Origin: an uncultured Oscillospiraceae bacterium
GTDB taxonomy: Bacteria; Bacillota; Clostridia; Oscillospirales; Oscillospiraceae
Assembly: GCA_947632175.1 (NCBI GenBank)
Contig: CANROC010000004.1
Location: 121,607-185,606, forward strand
Direction of reading: 5' to 3'
Length of the DNA stretch: 64,000 nucleotides
Made by a program: the position numbers and the translations under genes
The notes under the pieces: model-generated
Told to the model about the DNA's origin: nothing
What the model saw: the letters and a program-made list of their open reading frames with translations, nothing else
The model's database searches: none
Shown here: positions 17,292-26,255 of the stretch, piece after piece
Layout: each line of letters opens with the position of its first letter
How positions within the stretch are numbered: the first letter of the stretch is position 1

Positions 17292-17900
17292 ATGGACAGA
17301 GCAAATGATACGGTGAGGCTTTGCGGGGTCCTGGCGGGACGGCCCGTCTATTCCCACACGGGCCGGGACGGCGTCTACTACCGGTTCCCCCTGGCGGTGC
17401 GGCGTCTGTCCGGCACCGAGGACACCCTGAATATCCTGGTGAGCGAGGCGCTCATGGACCGGCTGGAGGTGGAGACCGCGCCGCGGTTGCTGGTCACCGG
17501 CGAGGTCCGCTCCTACAACAACCGCTCCGGCGTGGGGCCGAGGCTGGTGATCACGGTGCTGGCGCGGGAGCTTTCCTTTACCGACGAGGACTTCGACAAC
17601 GCCGTGTCCCTCACGGGCACGCTGTGCCGCGCCCCCAGCCTGCGCCGCACGCCCATGGGCCGGGAGATCAGCGACATGATGCTGGCCGTCCCCCGTCTAT
17701 TCCAGCGCTCCGACTACATCCCCTGCATCGCCTGGGGCGCGGTGGCGAGAAGAGCCGCCTCCTGGCCCGTGGGGACGGAGATCTCCGTCACCGGGCGGCT
17801 CCAGTCGAGAGCGTATATCAAGCTGGAGGACGACGTGCCCGTGGAGAAGACGGCCTTCGAGATCTCCTGCGTCACCGCCGAAAGACGGGAGGATTTGTAA
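17292..17900 (+). CDS. Single-stranded DNA-binding protein-like, tandem OB folds
   Basis: 202 residues with two consecutive SSB-like OB domains: residues 1-95 (VRLCGVLAGRPVYSH, ILVSEALMDRLE, VTGEVRSYNNRSG) and 100-195 (VSLTGTLCRAPSLRRTPMGR, YIPCIAWGAVARRAA, VTGRLQSRAY). The second half has the SSB-type G-R-E-I-S core and aromatic positions. It lacks the acidic C-terminal tail that recruits partners to the housekeeping SSB, so it is probably a paralogue of unknown job. Ribosome site GAGGAG 7 bases before the ATG. A weak promoter (TATACT 17246-17251) lies upstream. Confidence 0.75.
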   Translation: MDRANDTVRLCGVLAGRPVYSHTGRDGVYYRFPLAVRRLSGTEDTLNILVSEALMDRLEVETAPRLLVTGEVRSYNNRSGVGPRLVITVLARELSFTDEDFDNAVSLTGTLCRAPSLRRTPMGREISDMMLAVPRLFQRSDYIPCIAWGAVARRAASWPVGTEISVTGRLQSRAYIKLEDDVPVEKTAFEISCVTAERREDL

Positions 17901-17929
17901 AATTTGACGTTTTGACGGGATATTTTCCC

Positions 17930-17958
17930 TTGACGTTTGGGCGAAATGCTACTAAAAT
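17930..17958 (+). promoter_or_regulatory. SigA-type promoter of pyk
   Basis: TTGACG (17930-17935), 17-bp spacer, TAAAAT (17953-17958), 66 bases upstream of the pyruvate kinase start in an AT-rich gap. Confidence 0.85.
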
Positions 17959-18023
17959 AAAGGTATCTATGGCAGTTTGTTGACCGCCCAAAAATTTCTA
18001 CATACGAGGGGAGAGCCAAGCCC

Positions 18024-19436
18024 ATGAGAAAAACAAAGATCGTCTGCACCATCGGTCCCGCCTGCGCCAACGAGGAGACGCTCACCAAAATGTGCCTTGC
18101 CGGCATGAACGTGGCGCGCCTCAACTTCTCCCACGGCACCCATGAGAGCCACCAGGTCACCATCGACCTCATCAAGAAGGTCCGGGAGAAGCTGAATCTC
18201 CCCATCGCCATCATGCTGGACACCAAGGGCCCGGAGTACCGCATCCGCACCTTTGAGGGCGGCAAGGTGGAGCTCAAGGAGGGCGACGAGTTCACCTTCA
18301 CCACCGAGGAGATCGTGGGCGACCAACAGCGCGTCTCCGTCAGCTACGCCGGCCTGCCCCAGGAGATGAGCGCCGGCGACATCATCCTTTTGAACAACGG
18401 CCTCATGACTTTCCGGGTTACCGGCACCACCAAAAAAGAGGTCAAGACGGTGGTGGAGGTGGGCGGCGTCCTCTCCGACCGCAAGTCCATGGCTTTCCCC
18501 GGCAAGGTCCTCAAGCAGGTCTACCTCTCCGAGCAGGACAAGGCGGACATCCTCTTCGGCGTGGCCAACGACGTGGACTTCATCGCCTGCTCCTTTGTCT
18601 CCGAGGCCCAGAACATCCGGGACATCAAGGCGCTTCTGGCCGAGCACAACGTGAAGGGCATCGACCTCATCGCCAAGATCGAGAACCGCGCCGGCGTGGA
18701 CAACATCGAGGAAATCTGCGATGAGTGCGACGGCATCATGGTCGCCCGCGGCGACCTGGGCGTGGAGATCCCTTTCGAGGAGCTCCCCGGCATCCAGAAG
18801 CACCTTATCATGAAGTGCCGCCTCCTGGGCAAGATGGTCATCACGGCCACGGAGATGCTGGAGTCCATGATCGAAAAGCCCCGGCCCACCCGCGCAGAGA
18901 TCTCCGACGTGGCCAACGCCGTCTACGACGGCACCTCCGCCATCATGCTTTCCGGCGAGACGGCCTCCGGCAAGCACCCGGTGCTGGTGGTGGAGACCAT
19001 GAGCCGCATCGCCGAGGAGGCCGAGCGGGGCATCAACTTCGTGGAGCAGTTCCACAACTTCAACTTCCAGATCCACAGTACCGTGGACGCCATCTCCCAC
19101 GCCACCTGCGGCATGGCCATCGACGTGGACGCCAAGGCCATCGCCGTCTGCTCCCTCTCCGGCAAGACCGTCCGGATGGTGTCCCGCTTCCGCTGTCCCG
19201 TGGACATCCTGGGCGTCACCACCGACGAAAAGAGCTGGCGCAAGCTGAACCTCTCCTGGGGCGTCACGCCCGCCCTGGCCGAGCAGTACGAGTCCACCGA
19301 GGTCCTCTTCTACATGGCCACGCGCCTTGTCCGCAACGCCTTCCCCATCCAGACCGGCGACCGCGTCGTCATCACCGGCGGCGCCTCCACCGGCAAGAGC
19401 GGGAATACCAACCTCATCAAGATCGAGACGGTATAA
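18024..19436 (+). CDS. pyk: Pyruvate kinase
   Basis: Last step of glycolysis, PEP + ADP to pyruvate + ATP. 470 residues: short form lacking the extra C-terminal PEP-utiliser domain of Bacillus Pyk. Substrate and cation motifs are MRKTKIVCTIGPA, NVARLNFSHG, MLDTKGPEYR, the catalytic lysine and metal region DLIAKIENRAG and MVARGDLGVEIP, and the signature ATEMLESMIEKPRPTRAE. Strong ribosome site GGGGAG. Own promoter and terminator, so monocistronic. Confidence 0.97.
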   Translation: MRKTKIVCTIGPACANEETLTKMCLAGMNVARLNFSHGTHESHQVTIDLIKKVREKLNLPIAIMLDTKGPEYRIRTFEGGKVELKEGDEFTFTTEEIVGDQQRVSVSYAGLPQEMSAGDIILLNNGLMTFRVTGTTKKEVKTVVEVGGVLSDRKSMAFPGKVLKQVYLSEQDKADILFGVANDVDFIACSFVSEAQNIRDIKALLAEHNVKGIDLIAKIENRAGVDNIEEICDECDGIMVARGDLGVEIPFEELPGIQKHLIMKCRLLGKMVITATEMLESMIEKPRPTRAEISDVANAVYDGTSAIMLSGETASGKHPVLVVETMSRIAEEAERGINFVEQFHNFNFQIHSTVDAISHATCGMAIDVDAKAIAVCSLSGKTVRMVSRFRCPVDILGVTTDEKSWRKLNLSWGVTPALAEQYESTEVLFYMATRLVRNAFPIQTGDRVVITGGASTGKSGNTNLIKIETV

Positions 19437-19451
19437 CCGATCGACCCATTC

Positions 19452-19503
19452 GCGCCCACCCCCAAGCCTCCCAAAAAGGCGGCCGGAGGTGGGCGCTTTT
19501 TTT
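19452..19503 (+). terminator. Terminator after pyk
   Basis: GCGCCCACC (19452-19460) pairs with GGTGGGCGC (19488-19496), followed by TTTTTTT. Confidence 0.9.
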
Positions 19504-19561
19504 GCTGCCGCTCCGGTGTCTTTCGCCCCCTCCCAAAAGGAGGGGCTATGTTGTCTGGGGT

Positions 19562-19597
19562 CAAAAAAACCACGGGCCGCCAAACCGGCGGCCCGTG
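19562..19597 (-). terminator. Terminator after the phosphohexomutase gene
   Basis: Perfect 11-bp stem CACGGGCCGCC (19571-19581) with GGCGGCCCGTG (19587-19597). On the minus strand it runs into a T-rich stretch (GGTTTTTTTGA). Confidence 0.9.
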
Positions 19598-19609
19598 AGG
19601 GGGGTGGGG

Positions 19610-21337
19610 TTATTTGCCCAGGTCCATGGCCCAGGCGGCGTATTTGGCGGTCTTTTCCTTGGCCTCGGGCATGTTCTCGCCGCGGCAGAGGACGTAGACC
19701 TTGACCTTGGGCTCGGTGCCGGAGGGGCGGACGATGAGGACGGTGCCGTCGGCGAGGACGAAGGCCAGGACGTTGGAGCCGGACAGCTCCATCTGAGCCA
19801 CCGCGCCGGTGACGGCGTCCTTCTCCGTGCCGTCCTTATAATCCCGGTAGAGCTTTACCTTCTGGCCGGCGATCTCGGCGGGGGGATCGCTGCGGAGTCC
19901 GTCCATGAGGGCCTTCATCTTCTTCTGGCCGTCGAGGCCGGGCATCACGAGATTCAGAGTCTTCTCCAGATACGCGCCGTATTTCTCATAGAGGGCGTCC
20001 AGCGCGTCCACCAGGGCGATGCCTTGACTGGCGTACCAAGCGGCCATCTCGCAAATCATGAGGGAGGCGGTGACGGCGTCCTTGTCCCGGACGTAGTCGC
20101 CGAACATGTAGCCGTAGGACTCCTCGAAGGAGAAGATGACCTTCCCCTCGCCGGACTCCTCCAGGGCGTTCTTCTTCTCGGCCAGGAACTTAAAGCCGGT
20201 GAAGGTGTCATAGAACTGCAGGCCGTTCTTCTCCGCCACGGCGCGGGCCATTTCGGAGGAGACGATGGACTTGAGGGCCACGGGCTTTTCCGGCATGGTC
20301 CCGGCGCGGCGCTTGGCGCCGATGATGTAGTCGAGGAGCAGGACGCCGGTCTGGTTGCCGGTGAAGGGGATGAACTTCCCGTCGTGGTCCCGGACCATGA
20401 TGCCCACGCGGTCGGCGTCCGGGTCGGAGCCGAGGATGAAGTCCGCCCCGACTTTGTCGGCCAGCTCGACGCACAGATAGAAGCCCTCGGGGTTCTCGGG
20501 GTTGGGGGACTTGACGGTGGGGAAGTCCCCGTCCTTGATCATCTGCTGGGGCTCGCAGTAGACCTTCTTGAGGCCCATGCGCCGCAGCGCCTCGGGGATG
20601 AGCTTCATGCCAGTGCCGTGGAAAGGAGTGTAGACCATCTTGAAGCTGTCGGCCACACCCGCGATGAGGGCGGGATCGTTCTGCTGGGCCATGACGTTTG
20701 ATAAAAACGCCTCGTCCGTCTCGTGGCCCATGAGGACGATCTTGCCCTCCTTGAGGGCGGCGTCGAAGTCCATGGTCTTCACGCAGTCGAAGACGTCGAG
20801 CTTCGCCATTTTGGCGGCCACCTCATCGGCGTGCTTGGGGGGCAGCTGGGCGCCGTCCTCCCAGTAGACCTTGTAGCCGTTGTACTCCTTGGGGTTGTGG
20901 GAGGCGGTGATGTTGATGCCGGCGATGCACTTGTATTCCCGGATGGCGAAAGAAAGCTCCGGGGTGGGGCGCATGTCGTCGAAAAGCCGCACAAAGATGC
21001 CGTTGGCGGCCATCACCTTGGCGGCCTCGTGGGCGAAGGTCTCGGAATTATTCCGGCAGTCGTAGCAGACGGCCACGCCTCTCTTACACGCCTCCTCGCC
21101 CTCGGCTAAAATCACCTCGGCGAAGGCCTGAGTGGTGTGGCGGATGACGTGGACGTTCATGCGGTTGAGGCCCACGGCCATGGTGCCCCGGAGGCCGGCG
21201 GTGCCGAACTCCAGCTGGGCCACGAAGCGGGACTCGATCTCCTTCTCGTCCTGGGCGATGGCCTGGAGCTCGGCCCTTTCGGCGTCGCTCAGCGCCGGGG
21301 AAGCGAGCCATTTTTCATAGGATTCACGGTAGGTCAT
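19610..21337 (-). CDS. Phosphoglucomutase/phosphomannomutase (alpha-D-phosphohexomutase)
   Basis: Interconverts hexose-1- and -6-phosphates; here it would supply glucose-1-phosphate to GlgC. 575 residues in four domains: the catalytic phosphoserine loop GINITASHNPKEYNGYKVYW, the metal loop DPDADRVG, the sugar loop FSFEESYGYM and the C-terminal phosphate loop RPSGTEPKVKVY. The start at 21337 is preferred over the upstream in-frame codon because GAGGAGGA lies 8 bases before it. Its start overlaps the end of the DUF2007-like gene by 14 bases. Substrate preference (glucose or mannose) cannot be read from sequence. Confidence 0.93.
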   Translation of the reverse strand: MTYRESYEKWLASPALSDAERAELQAIAQDEKEIESRFVAQLEFGTAGLRGTMAVGLNRMNVHVIRHTTQAFAEVILAEGEEACKRGVAVCYDCRNNSETFAHEAAKVMAANGIFVRLFDDMRPTPELSFAIREYKCIAGINITASHNPKEYNGYKVYWEDGAQLPPKHADEVAAKMAKLDVFDCVKTMDFDAALKEGKIVLMGHETDEAFLSNVMAQQNDPALIAGVADSFKMVYTPFHGTGMKLIPEALRRMGLKKVYCEPQQMIKDGDFPTVKSPNPENPEGFYLCVELADKVGADFILGSDPDADRVGIMVRDHDGKFIPFTGNQTGVLLLDYIIGAKRRAGTMPEKPVALKSIVSSEMARAVAEKNGLQFYDTFTGFKFLAEKKNALEESGEGKVIFSFEESYGYMFGDYVRDKDAVTASLMICEMAAWYASQGIALVDALDALYEKYGAYLEKTLNLVMPGLDGQKKMKALMDGLRSDPPAEIAGQKVKLYRDYKDGTEKDAVTGAVAQMELSGSNVLAFVLADGTVLIVRPSGTEPKVKVYVLCRGENMPEAKEKTAKYAAWAMDLGK

Positions 21338-21662
21338 GTTGATTTTCCTCCTCCTCAGATTGTATGTCGTTTTCATTGGTGCTTATAATATTTTTCGCGT
21401 CCTCAAGCATACTCTTGGGGACGAAAATATCCATACCGAAGCCGGACTGGCCCAGAATCACCTTCCCCAGGGCCCCGTCCAGGGGATAGCGCCCCACGCT
21501 GGGCACGCCGTAGGCCCAGAGCATGTTGCGCGTCAGAACGATCTCCGTCTCATTGCCGCACAGCCGCGCCAGAAAGGCCGGCTCCTCCGGCTGGCCGGTC
21601 GCGTCCGGCGGCCAGTTGCCGGTGACGCCGTTCAAGTATTTGAAGCTCCAATCGCCGCTCAT
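21324..21662 (-). CDS. Small DUF2007-like protein of unknown function
   Basis: 112 residues, soluble, no signal. The segment NMLWAYGVPSVGRYPLDGA followed by GFGMDIFVPKSMLEDAKNII resembles the DUF2007 pattern (short ligand-binding-like domain ending in V..EDLE.A..II). It overlaps rlmH by 4 bases at its start and the phosphohexomutase by 14 bases at its end, so it is translationally coupled to both. The C-terminus is acidic and poorly ordered (STNENDIQSEEEENQ). The family call is tentative. Confidence 0.65.
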   Translation of the reverse strand: MSGDWSFKYLNGVTGNWPPDATGQPEEPAFLARLCGNETEIVLTRNMLWAYGVPSVGRYPLDGALGKVILGQSGFGMDIFVPKSMLEDAKNIISTNENDIQSEEEENQHDLP

Positions 21663-22138
21663 TTGTGGTATCTCCCTCCGTTCATGATAGAAAAGGCCCG
21701 GTAAAGCTGCTCCAAAACCATGACCCGCGCCAGGTGGTGGGGAAAGGTCATGGGGGACATGGAAAGCCGCAAGACCGCCTGGGCCTTGACGCTTTCATGG
21801 AGCCCGTCGGAGGAGCCGATGACGAAGCACAGCTTCTGGCTCGTCAGCGCCATGCGCGTGAGCGTCTCGGAAAGCGCCTCCGAGGACATCTCCCGTCCCT
21901 CCACGCACAGCGCGATGAGCGCCGCGCCACGGGGCACGGCCTTGCGAATGGCCTCCGCCTCCCGGAGGAGGGCGGCGTCGATCTCGGCCTTCGAGGGCGC
22001 GTCGCCTTTGCGCTGTTCGGCAAGCTCCAGGACCTTTAGCTGACAATAGGCCCCCAGCCGCTTTGCGTACTCGGCGCAGGCGTCCTTATAAAAGGCTTCC
22101 TTGAGCTTGCCCACGCAGATGAGTGTCACTTCAACCAT
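21659..22138 (-). CDS. rlmH: 23S rRNA (pseudouridine1915-N3)-methyltransferase RlmH
   Basis: SPOUT-class methyltransferase that modifies helix 69 of 23S rRNA. 159 residues, the standard length. It begins [20 protein letters not shown], has the SAM knot [12 protein letters not shown] (usually IGGxxG) and ends [10 protein letters not shown] (family YRA..I..G..YH). Overlaps the next gene by 4 bases. An upstream hairpin (22154-22171) separates it from murA. Confidence 0.95.
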   Translation of the reverse strand: MVEVTLICVGKLKEAFYKDACAEYAKRLGAYCQLKVLELAEQRKGDAPSKAEIDAALLREAEAIRKAVPRGAALIALCVEGREMSSEALSETLTRMALTSQKLCFVIGSSDGLHESVKAQAVLRLSMSPMTFPHHLARVMVLEQLYRAFSIMNGGRYHK

Positions 22139-22153
22139 GTCTTATAAAAGTCA

Positions 22154-22171
22154 GGGGGCAGGTTTGCCCCC
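22154..22171 (-). terminator. Putative terminator after murA
   Basis: GGGGGCA (22154-22160) pairs with TGCCCCC (22165-22171); on the minus strand it is followed by TGACTTTTA. It is weak because of the short stem and broken T-run, so partial read-through into rlmH is likely. Confidence 0.5.
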
Positions 22172-22183
22172 TTATTCGATGAT

Positions 22184-23485
22184 TTATCCGATGCGGATGA
22201 TCTCCTGCTCCTCGTCCTCCGCGGGGACATCCACGCTTTCGATGTCCGCGCCTACCTTTTTGAGCTTGCCCACTAAATCCACGTAGCCGCGCTCGATATA
22301 GTCCACGCCCTCGACCTCCGTGGTGCCCTGGGCGCAAAGCCCCGCGATGACCATGGCCGCGCCGGCCCGCAGGTCCCAGGCCTTCACGCTGGCCCCGGTG
22401 AGGCAGTCCACCCCCTGGATGATGGCCTTCCGGCCGTCCACGGTGACGTTGGCGCCCATCTTCAAAAGCTCGTTCACATACTTATACCGGGTGTCCCAGA
22501 CCCCCTCGGTGATGATGGACGTGCCCTGGGCCAGACAAAGCACGGTGGCGATCTGGGGCTGCATGTCCGTGGGGAAGCCGGGGTAATAGTAGGTCTTCAC
22601 GTTGATGTGCCGCAGGGGACCGGAGCGGCTGACCAGGATCTCGTCCTCGCCCTCCTCCACATGGACGCCCATCTCCTCCAGCTTCCCGGTGATGCAGTCC
22701 ATATGCTTGGGGATGACGTTCTTGATGAGCAAACTCCCGCCCGCGCCGGCCACGGCGGCCATGTAGGTGCCGGCCTCGATCTGGTCGGGAATGAGGGCGT
22801 AGCTGCCGCCGGAGAGGCGCTCCACGCCCCGGATCTTGATAACGTTGGTGCCCGCGCCGCGGATGTCCGCGCCCATGGCGTTGAGGAAGCCCGCCACGTC
22901 CACCACGTGGGGTTCACGGGCCACGTTCTCGATGCGCGTGACGCCCTTGGCGAAGACGGCGGCCAGCATGATGTTGATGGTCGCGCCCACGGAAGCCACA
23001 TCGAGATAAATGTCCGCGCCGTGGAGCCCCTCCGGGGCGGAGGCGGAGACGAGGCCGTTTTTCACGTCCACCTGGGCGCCCATGGCGATGAAGCCCTTGA
23101 CGTGCTGGTCGATGGGCCGCACGGAGCCGAAGTTGCACCCGCCGGGCATGGCCACAAGGGCCTTGCCGAAGCGCCCCAGCAGCGCCCCGATGAGGTAGTA
23201 GCTGGCGCGGATGCGGGTCATGATGTCAAAGTCCGCTCTCGCCGAGCGCACGCCGGAGCAGTCGATGTCCATGGTATGCCTGTCCACCACCCGCACCCGC
23301 GCGCCCAGACGCCGCAGGATGTTCAAAAGCATGGTCACGTCGGAGATCTGGGGGATGTTCTCAATGCGGCAGACCCCGTCCACCAGCATGGCGGCGGGGA
23401 TAATGGCCACGGCGGCGTTCTTCGCGCCGCTGATCTCCACGGTCCCGTAAAGGGGTTTCCCACCTTTGATAATATACTTTGTCAA
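22184..23485 (-). CDS. murA: UDP-N-acetylglucosamine 1-carboxyvinyltransferase
   Basis: First committed step of peptidoglycan synthesis, adding enolpyruvate from PEP to UDP-GlcNAc; target of fosfomycin. 433 residues from a TTG start at 23485, chosen for the AGGAAGGTGAG upstream and because the family sequence begins right there (TKYIIKGGKPLYGTVEISGAKNA). PEP-site AKN is at 21-23, and catalytic C117 lies in AMPGGCNFGSVRPID, so it is predicted fosfomycin-sensitive at this position. The 75 upstream in-frame codons cover the promoter and are not coding. Confidence 0.95.
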   Translation of the reverse strand: MTKYIIKGGKPLYGTVEISGAKNAAVAIIPAAMLVDGVCRIENIPQISDVTMLLNILRRLGARVRVVDRHTMDIDCSGVRSARADFDIMTRIRASYYLIGALLGRFGKALVAMPGGCNFGSVRPIDQHVKGFIAMGAQVDVKNGLVSASAPEGLHGADIYLDVASVGATINIMLAAVFAKGVTRIENVAREPHVVDVAGFLNAMGADIRGAGTNVIKIRGVERLSGGSYALIPDQIEAGTYMAAVAGAGGSLLIKNVIPKHMDCITGKLEEMGVHVEEGEDEILVSRSGPLRHINVKTYYYPGFPTDMQPQIATVLCLAQGTSIITEGVWDTRYKYVNELLKMGANVTVDGRKAIIQGVDCLTGASVKAWDLRAGAAMVIAGLCAQGTTEVEGVDYIERGYVDLVGKLKKVGADIESVDVPAEDEEQEIIRIG

Positions 23486-23545
23486 AGGCTCACCTTCCTG
23501 TGCGATTTCTGACGACCGGGCCAACAGCTTGACCCACTCAAATGG

Positions 23546-23574
23546 ATTATACCATCCGCCTGGAAATTTTGCAA
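23546..23574 (-). promoter_or_regulatory. SigA-type promoter of murA
   Basis: On the minus strand, TTGCAA (23569-23574), 17-bp spacer, TATAAT (23546-23551), 61 bases before the TTG start. Confidence 0.85.
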
Positions 23575-23669
23575 CACATTTTCGGCAGTTCTGTACAAAT
23601 TTGGGTGACATAATCTGACCCTTTCCCCAAAAATGCCAGCGGAGGTGGGGAAGACCAGGACGGGGGACT

Positions 23670-23697
23670 CTTCCGGCGCTTCGCGCCGCCTCCCCCA
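23670..23697. repeat. 28-bp palindromic repeat shared with 48348-48375
   Basis: Identical 28-base segment (beginning CTTCCGGCGCTTCGCGCC) in the murA-mrp gap and in the 48-kb gap; both are followed by a C-run/G-run palindrome. It looks like a short intergenic palindromic repeat. Nothing else is recognised at 23590-23740. Confidence 0.65.
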
Positions 23698-23747
23698 GGG
23701 GGGAGGTCAAAGAACCGGATTCTTTTCAACTTCTCCATTTTCCCCGA

Positions 23748-23776
23748 TTGACGAAAAGGGAAAAAAGGGGTATAGT
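23748..23776 (+). promoter_or_regulatory. SigA-type promoter of the mrp-like gene
   Basis: TTGACG (23748-23753), 17-bp spacer, TATAGT (23771-23776), 38 bases before the TTG start. Confidence 0.85.
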
Positions 23777-23814
23777 AGGAGCAATGAAAGCAAACGCGCA
23801 AGGAGGTCACTATT

Positions 23815-24642
23815 TTGAGCGAAGAATGTACCCATGACTGCTCCACCTGCGGCGCTAATTGCGCCAGCCGGGAGAAGAAGAACGAGGACCCCAAGGCGGG
23901 GAATCCCTCGTCGCATGTGAAGAAGGTCATCGCCGTCGTCTCCGGCAAGGGCGGCGTGGGCAAGACCATGGTGACGGGGCTTCTGGCCGCCGCCATGCGC
24001 CGGCGCGGCGGGAACGTGGCCGTTATGGATGCGGACATCACCGGGCCCTCCATCCCCAAGGTCTTCGGCGTCAGCGAGCGCGCCATGGGCGTGGAGGAGG
24101 GCATCGTCCCCGCCGAGACGCGCACGGGCATCAAGCTCATGAGCATGAATCTTCTTCTCGACAACCCCTCCGACCCCGTGGTCTGGCGCGGGCCCATCAT
24201 CGGCGGCGTGGTCCAGCAGTTCTGGAAAGAGGTCTGGTGGGGCGACGTGGACTATATGTTCGTGGACATGCCCCCCGGCACCGGCGACGTGCCCCTGACC
24301 GTTTTCCAGTCCCTGCCCGTCAGCGGTATCGTGGTGGTCACCTCCCCCCAGGAGCTGGTGTCCCTGGTGGTGGAGAAGGCCGTGAAGATGGCCGAGCTCA
24401 TGGAGATCCCGGTCCTGGGCCTGGTGGAGAATATGTCCTATTTTGAGTGCCCCGACTGCGGCAAGAAGCACTTCATCTACGGCCAGAGCCACTTAGAGGA
24501 GCTGGCGGAGGCCCACCACATCCCCGTCACCGCCCGCCTGCCCATCGAGCCCGCTATCCCCCAGGCCGCCGACGCCGGCGACATCGAGGGCGTGGAGACC
24601 AACATGCTCGACGCGGTCCTGACGGCCATCGAAAACGCGTAA
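23815..24642 (+). CDS. mrp: Mrp/NBP35 family Fe-S carrier ATPase
   Basis: P-loop ATPase thought to carry and transfer iron-sulfur clusters. 275 residues. N-terminal Cys cluster CTHDCSTCGANC (residues 4-15), deviant Walker A SGKGGVGKTMVTGLLAAAM (about 43-61), switch motif FVDMPPGTGDVPL, and a C-terminal CPDCG motif. Both Cys motifs resemble NBP35/ApbC cluster sites. TTG start with AAGGAGGT 7 bases upstream. It precedes the fucose-isomerase-family gene by 46 bases and may be co-transcribed with it. Confidence 0.92.
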   Translation: MSEECTHDCSTCGANCASREKKNEDPKAGNPSSHVKKVIAVVSGKGGVGKTMVTGLLAAAMRRRGGNVAVMDADITGPSIPKVFGVSERAMGVEEGIVPAETRTGIKLMSMNLLLDNPSDPVVWRGPIIGGVVQQFWKEVWWGDVDYMFVDMPPGTGDVPLTVFQSLPVSGIVVVTSPQELVSLVVEKAVKMAELMEIPVLGLVENMSYFECPDCGKKHFIYGQSHLEELAEAHHIPVTARLPIEPAIPQAADAGDIEGVETNMLDAVLTAIENA

Positions 24643-24688
24643 AACAAGTGAAATTCCAATTTATACTATATTAAGGAGGTCATCTGTC

Positions 24689-26167
24689 ATGTGCAACAAC
24701 ATCCCCGAGGTCAAGCTCGGCATCGTCGCGGTGTCCCGCGACTGCTTCCCCATCGCGCTGTCCACCCAGCGCCGCCAGAACATCGTGAAAGCCTACAAAG
24801 GCGAGCTCTACGAGTGCCCCGTCACCGTGGAGAACGAGCAGGACGCTTTGAAGGCCGTGGCCGACGTCACCGCCGCCGGGTGCAACGCCCTGGTGGTGTT
24901 CCTGGGCAACTTCGGCCCCGAGACGCCGGAGACCCTCATCGCCCAGAAGTTCGACGGCCCCTGCATGTACGTGTCCGCCGCCGAGGGCGACGGGGACATG
25001 ATCAACGGCCGCGGCGACGCCTACTGCGGTATGCTCAACTGCTCCTACAACCTGGGTATGCGCCACCTCAAGGGCTACATCCCCGAGTACCCCGTGGGCA
25101 CCTGCGATGACATCTGCAAGATGATCGCGGAGTTCGTCCCCATCGCCCGCGCCATCATCGGCGTGAAGAATCTGAAGATCATCACTTTCGGCCCCCGTCC
25201 CCAGGACTTCTTCGCCTGCAACGCCCCCATCAAGGGCCTCTACGAGCTGGGCGTGGAGATCGAGGAGAACTCCGAGCTCGACCTTTTGGTGAGTTACAAG
25301 GCCCACGCCGGCGATGCCCGGATCCCCGCCATCTGCGCCGAAATGGCCGCCGAGATGGGCGAGGGCCGGTATTTCCCGGAGATGAACGAGCGCCTTGCCC
25401 AGTTTGAGCTGACGCTTCTCGACTGGGCCGAGCAGCACAAGGGCGCGAGGAAGTATGTGGCCTTCGCCGACAAGTGCTGGCCCGCCTTCCCCGAGGCCTT
25501 CGGCTTCGAGCCCTGCTACGTAAACTCGCGTCTGGCCGCCCGGGGCATCCCCGTGGCCTGCGAGGTGGACATCTACGGCGCGCTTTCCGAGTACATCGGC
25601 GCCTGCATCACCAATGACGCCGTGACGCTCCTGGACATCAACAACTCCGTGCCCCAGTACATCTACGACGAGGACATCAAGGGCAAGTTCGACTGCAAGC
25701 TCACCGACACTTTCATGGGCTTTCACTGCGGCAACACCCCCGAGTGCAAGATGTGCGAGTCCCGCGCCATCAAGTACCAGCTCATCCAGCACCGCCTCCT
25801 GGAGCCCGAGGGATCCGAGCCCGACTTCACCCGCGGCACTCTGGAGGGCGACATCGCCCCCGGCGACATCACCTTCTACCGTCTCCAGTGCGACAGCGAC
25901 GGGAACCTCCGCTCCTACGTGGCCGAGGGCCAGGTCCTGCCCGTGGCCACCCGCTCTTTCGGCGGCATCGGCATTTTCGCTATCCCCGAGATGGGCCGCT
26001 TCTACCGCCACGTGCTCATCCAGAAGCGCTACCCCCACCACGGCGCCGTCGCCTTCGCCCACTGCGGCAAGGCCATGTTCGAGGTCCTCAAGTACCTGGG
26101 CGTCAAGGACATCGCCTGGAACCAGCCGAAGACCCTCCCGTACCCCACGGAGAACCCCTGGGCGTAA
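24689..26167 (+). CDS. L-fucose/L-arabinose isomerase family protein
   Basis: 492 residues with the two-domain fold of the FucI/AraA superfamily: VKLGIVAVSRDCFPIALSTQ at the N-terminus, the hinge GADINGRGDAYCG-like segment, VACEVDIYGALSEYIG around residues 289-304, and a C-terminal beta-barrel domain with TFMGFHCGNTPECKMC and GHxAF-like HCGKAMFE. Candidate metal ligands are E in CEVDIYG and H in FHCGN. No sugar kinase, aldolase or transporter is adjacent, so the substrate is unknown and isomerase activity is inferred only from family. Strong ribosome site AAGGAGGT. A terminator follows. Confidence 0.85.
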   Translation: MCNNIPEVKLGIVAVSRDCFPIALSTQRRQNIVKAYKGELYECPVTVENEQDALKAVADVTAAGCNALVVFLGNFGPETPETLIAQKFDGPCMYVSAAEGDGDMINGRGDAYCGMLNCSYNLGMRHLKGYIPEYPVGTCDDICKMIAEFVPIARAIIGVKNLKIITFGPRPQDFFACNAPIKGLYELGVEIEENSELDLLVSYKAHAGDARIPAICAEMAAEMGEGRYFPEMNERLAQFELTLLDWAEQHKGARKYVAFADKCWPAFPEAFGFEPCYVNSRLAARGIPVACEVDIYGALSEYIGACITNDAVTLLDINNSVPQYIYDEDIKGKFDCKLTDTFMGFHCGNTPECKMCESRAIKYQLIQHRLLEPEGSEPDFTRGTLEGDIAPGDITFYRLQCDSDGNLRSYVAEGQVLPVATRSFGGIGIFAIPEMGRFYRHVLIQKRYPHHGAVAFAHCGKAMFEVLKYLGVKDIAWNQPKTLPYPTENPWA

Positions 26168-26190
26168 AGACAAAGGAATACGCACGAAAG

Positions 26191-26232
26191 CCCCCTCCCG
26201 GATCTTACGAGGTCCGGGAGGGGGTCGTTTTG
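26191..26232 (+). terminator. Terminator after the fucose-isomerase-family gene
   Basis: CCCCTCCCGGA (26192-26202) pairs with TCCGGGAGGGG (26213-26224), then TCGTTTTG. Confidence 0.8.
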
Positions 26233-26255
26233 TCGCCGTAGGGGTCGCCGGGGAC

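Noticed and set aside
17967..19583. 538-codon minus-strand ORF opposite pyk
   Set aside because: Shadow of pyruvate kinase in a GC-rich genome; no recognisable protein sequence and no ribosome site.
18725..20701. 658-codon plus-strand ORF spanning the ends of pyk and the phosphohexomutase gene
   Set aside because: Runs through two terminators and antisense to a clear mutase; composition is that of a shadow frame.
23486..23710. 75-residue N-terminal extension of MurA
   Set aside because: It covers the murA promoter and a repeat, and the conserved MurA sequence starts at the TTG with a good ribosome site.
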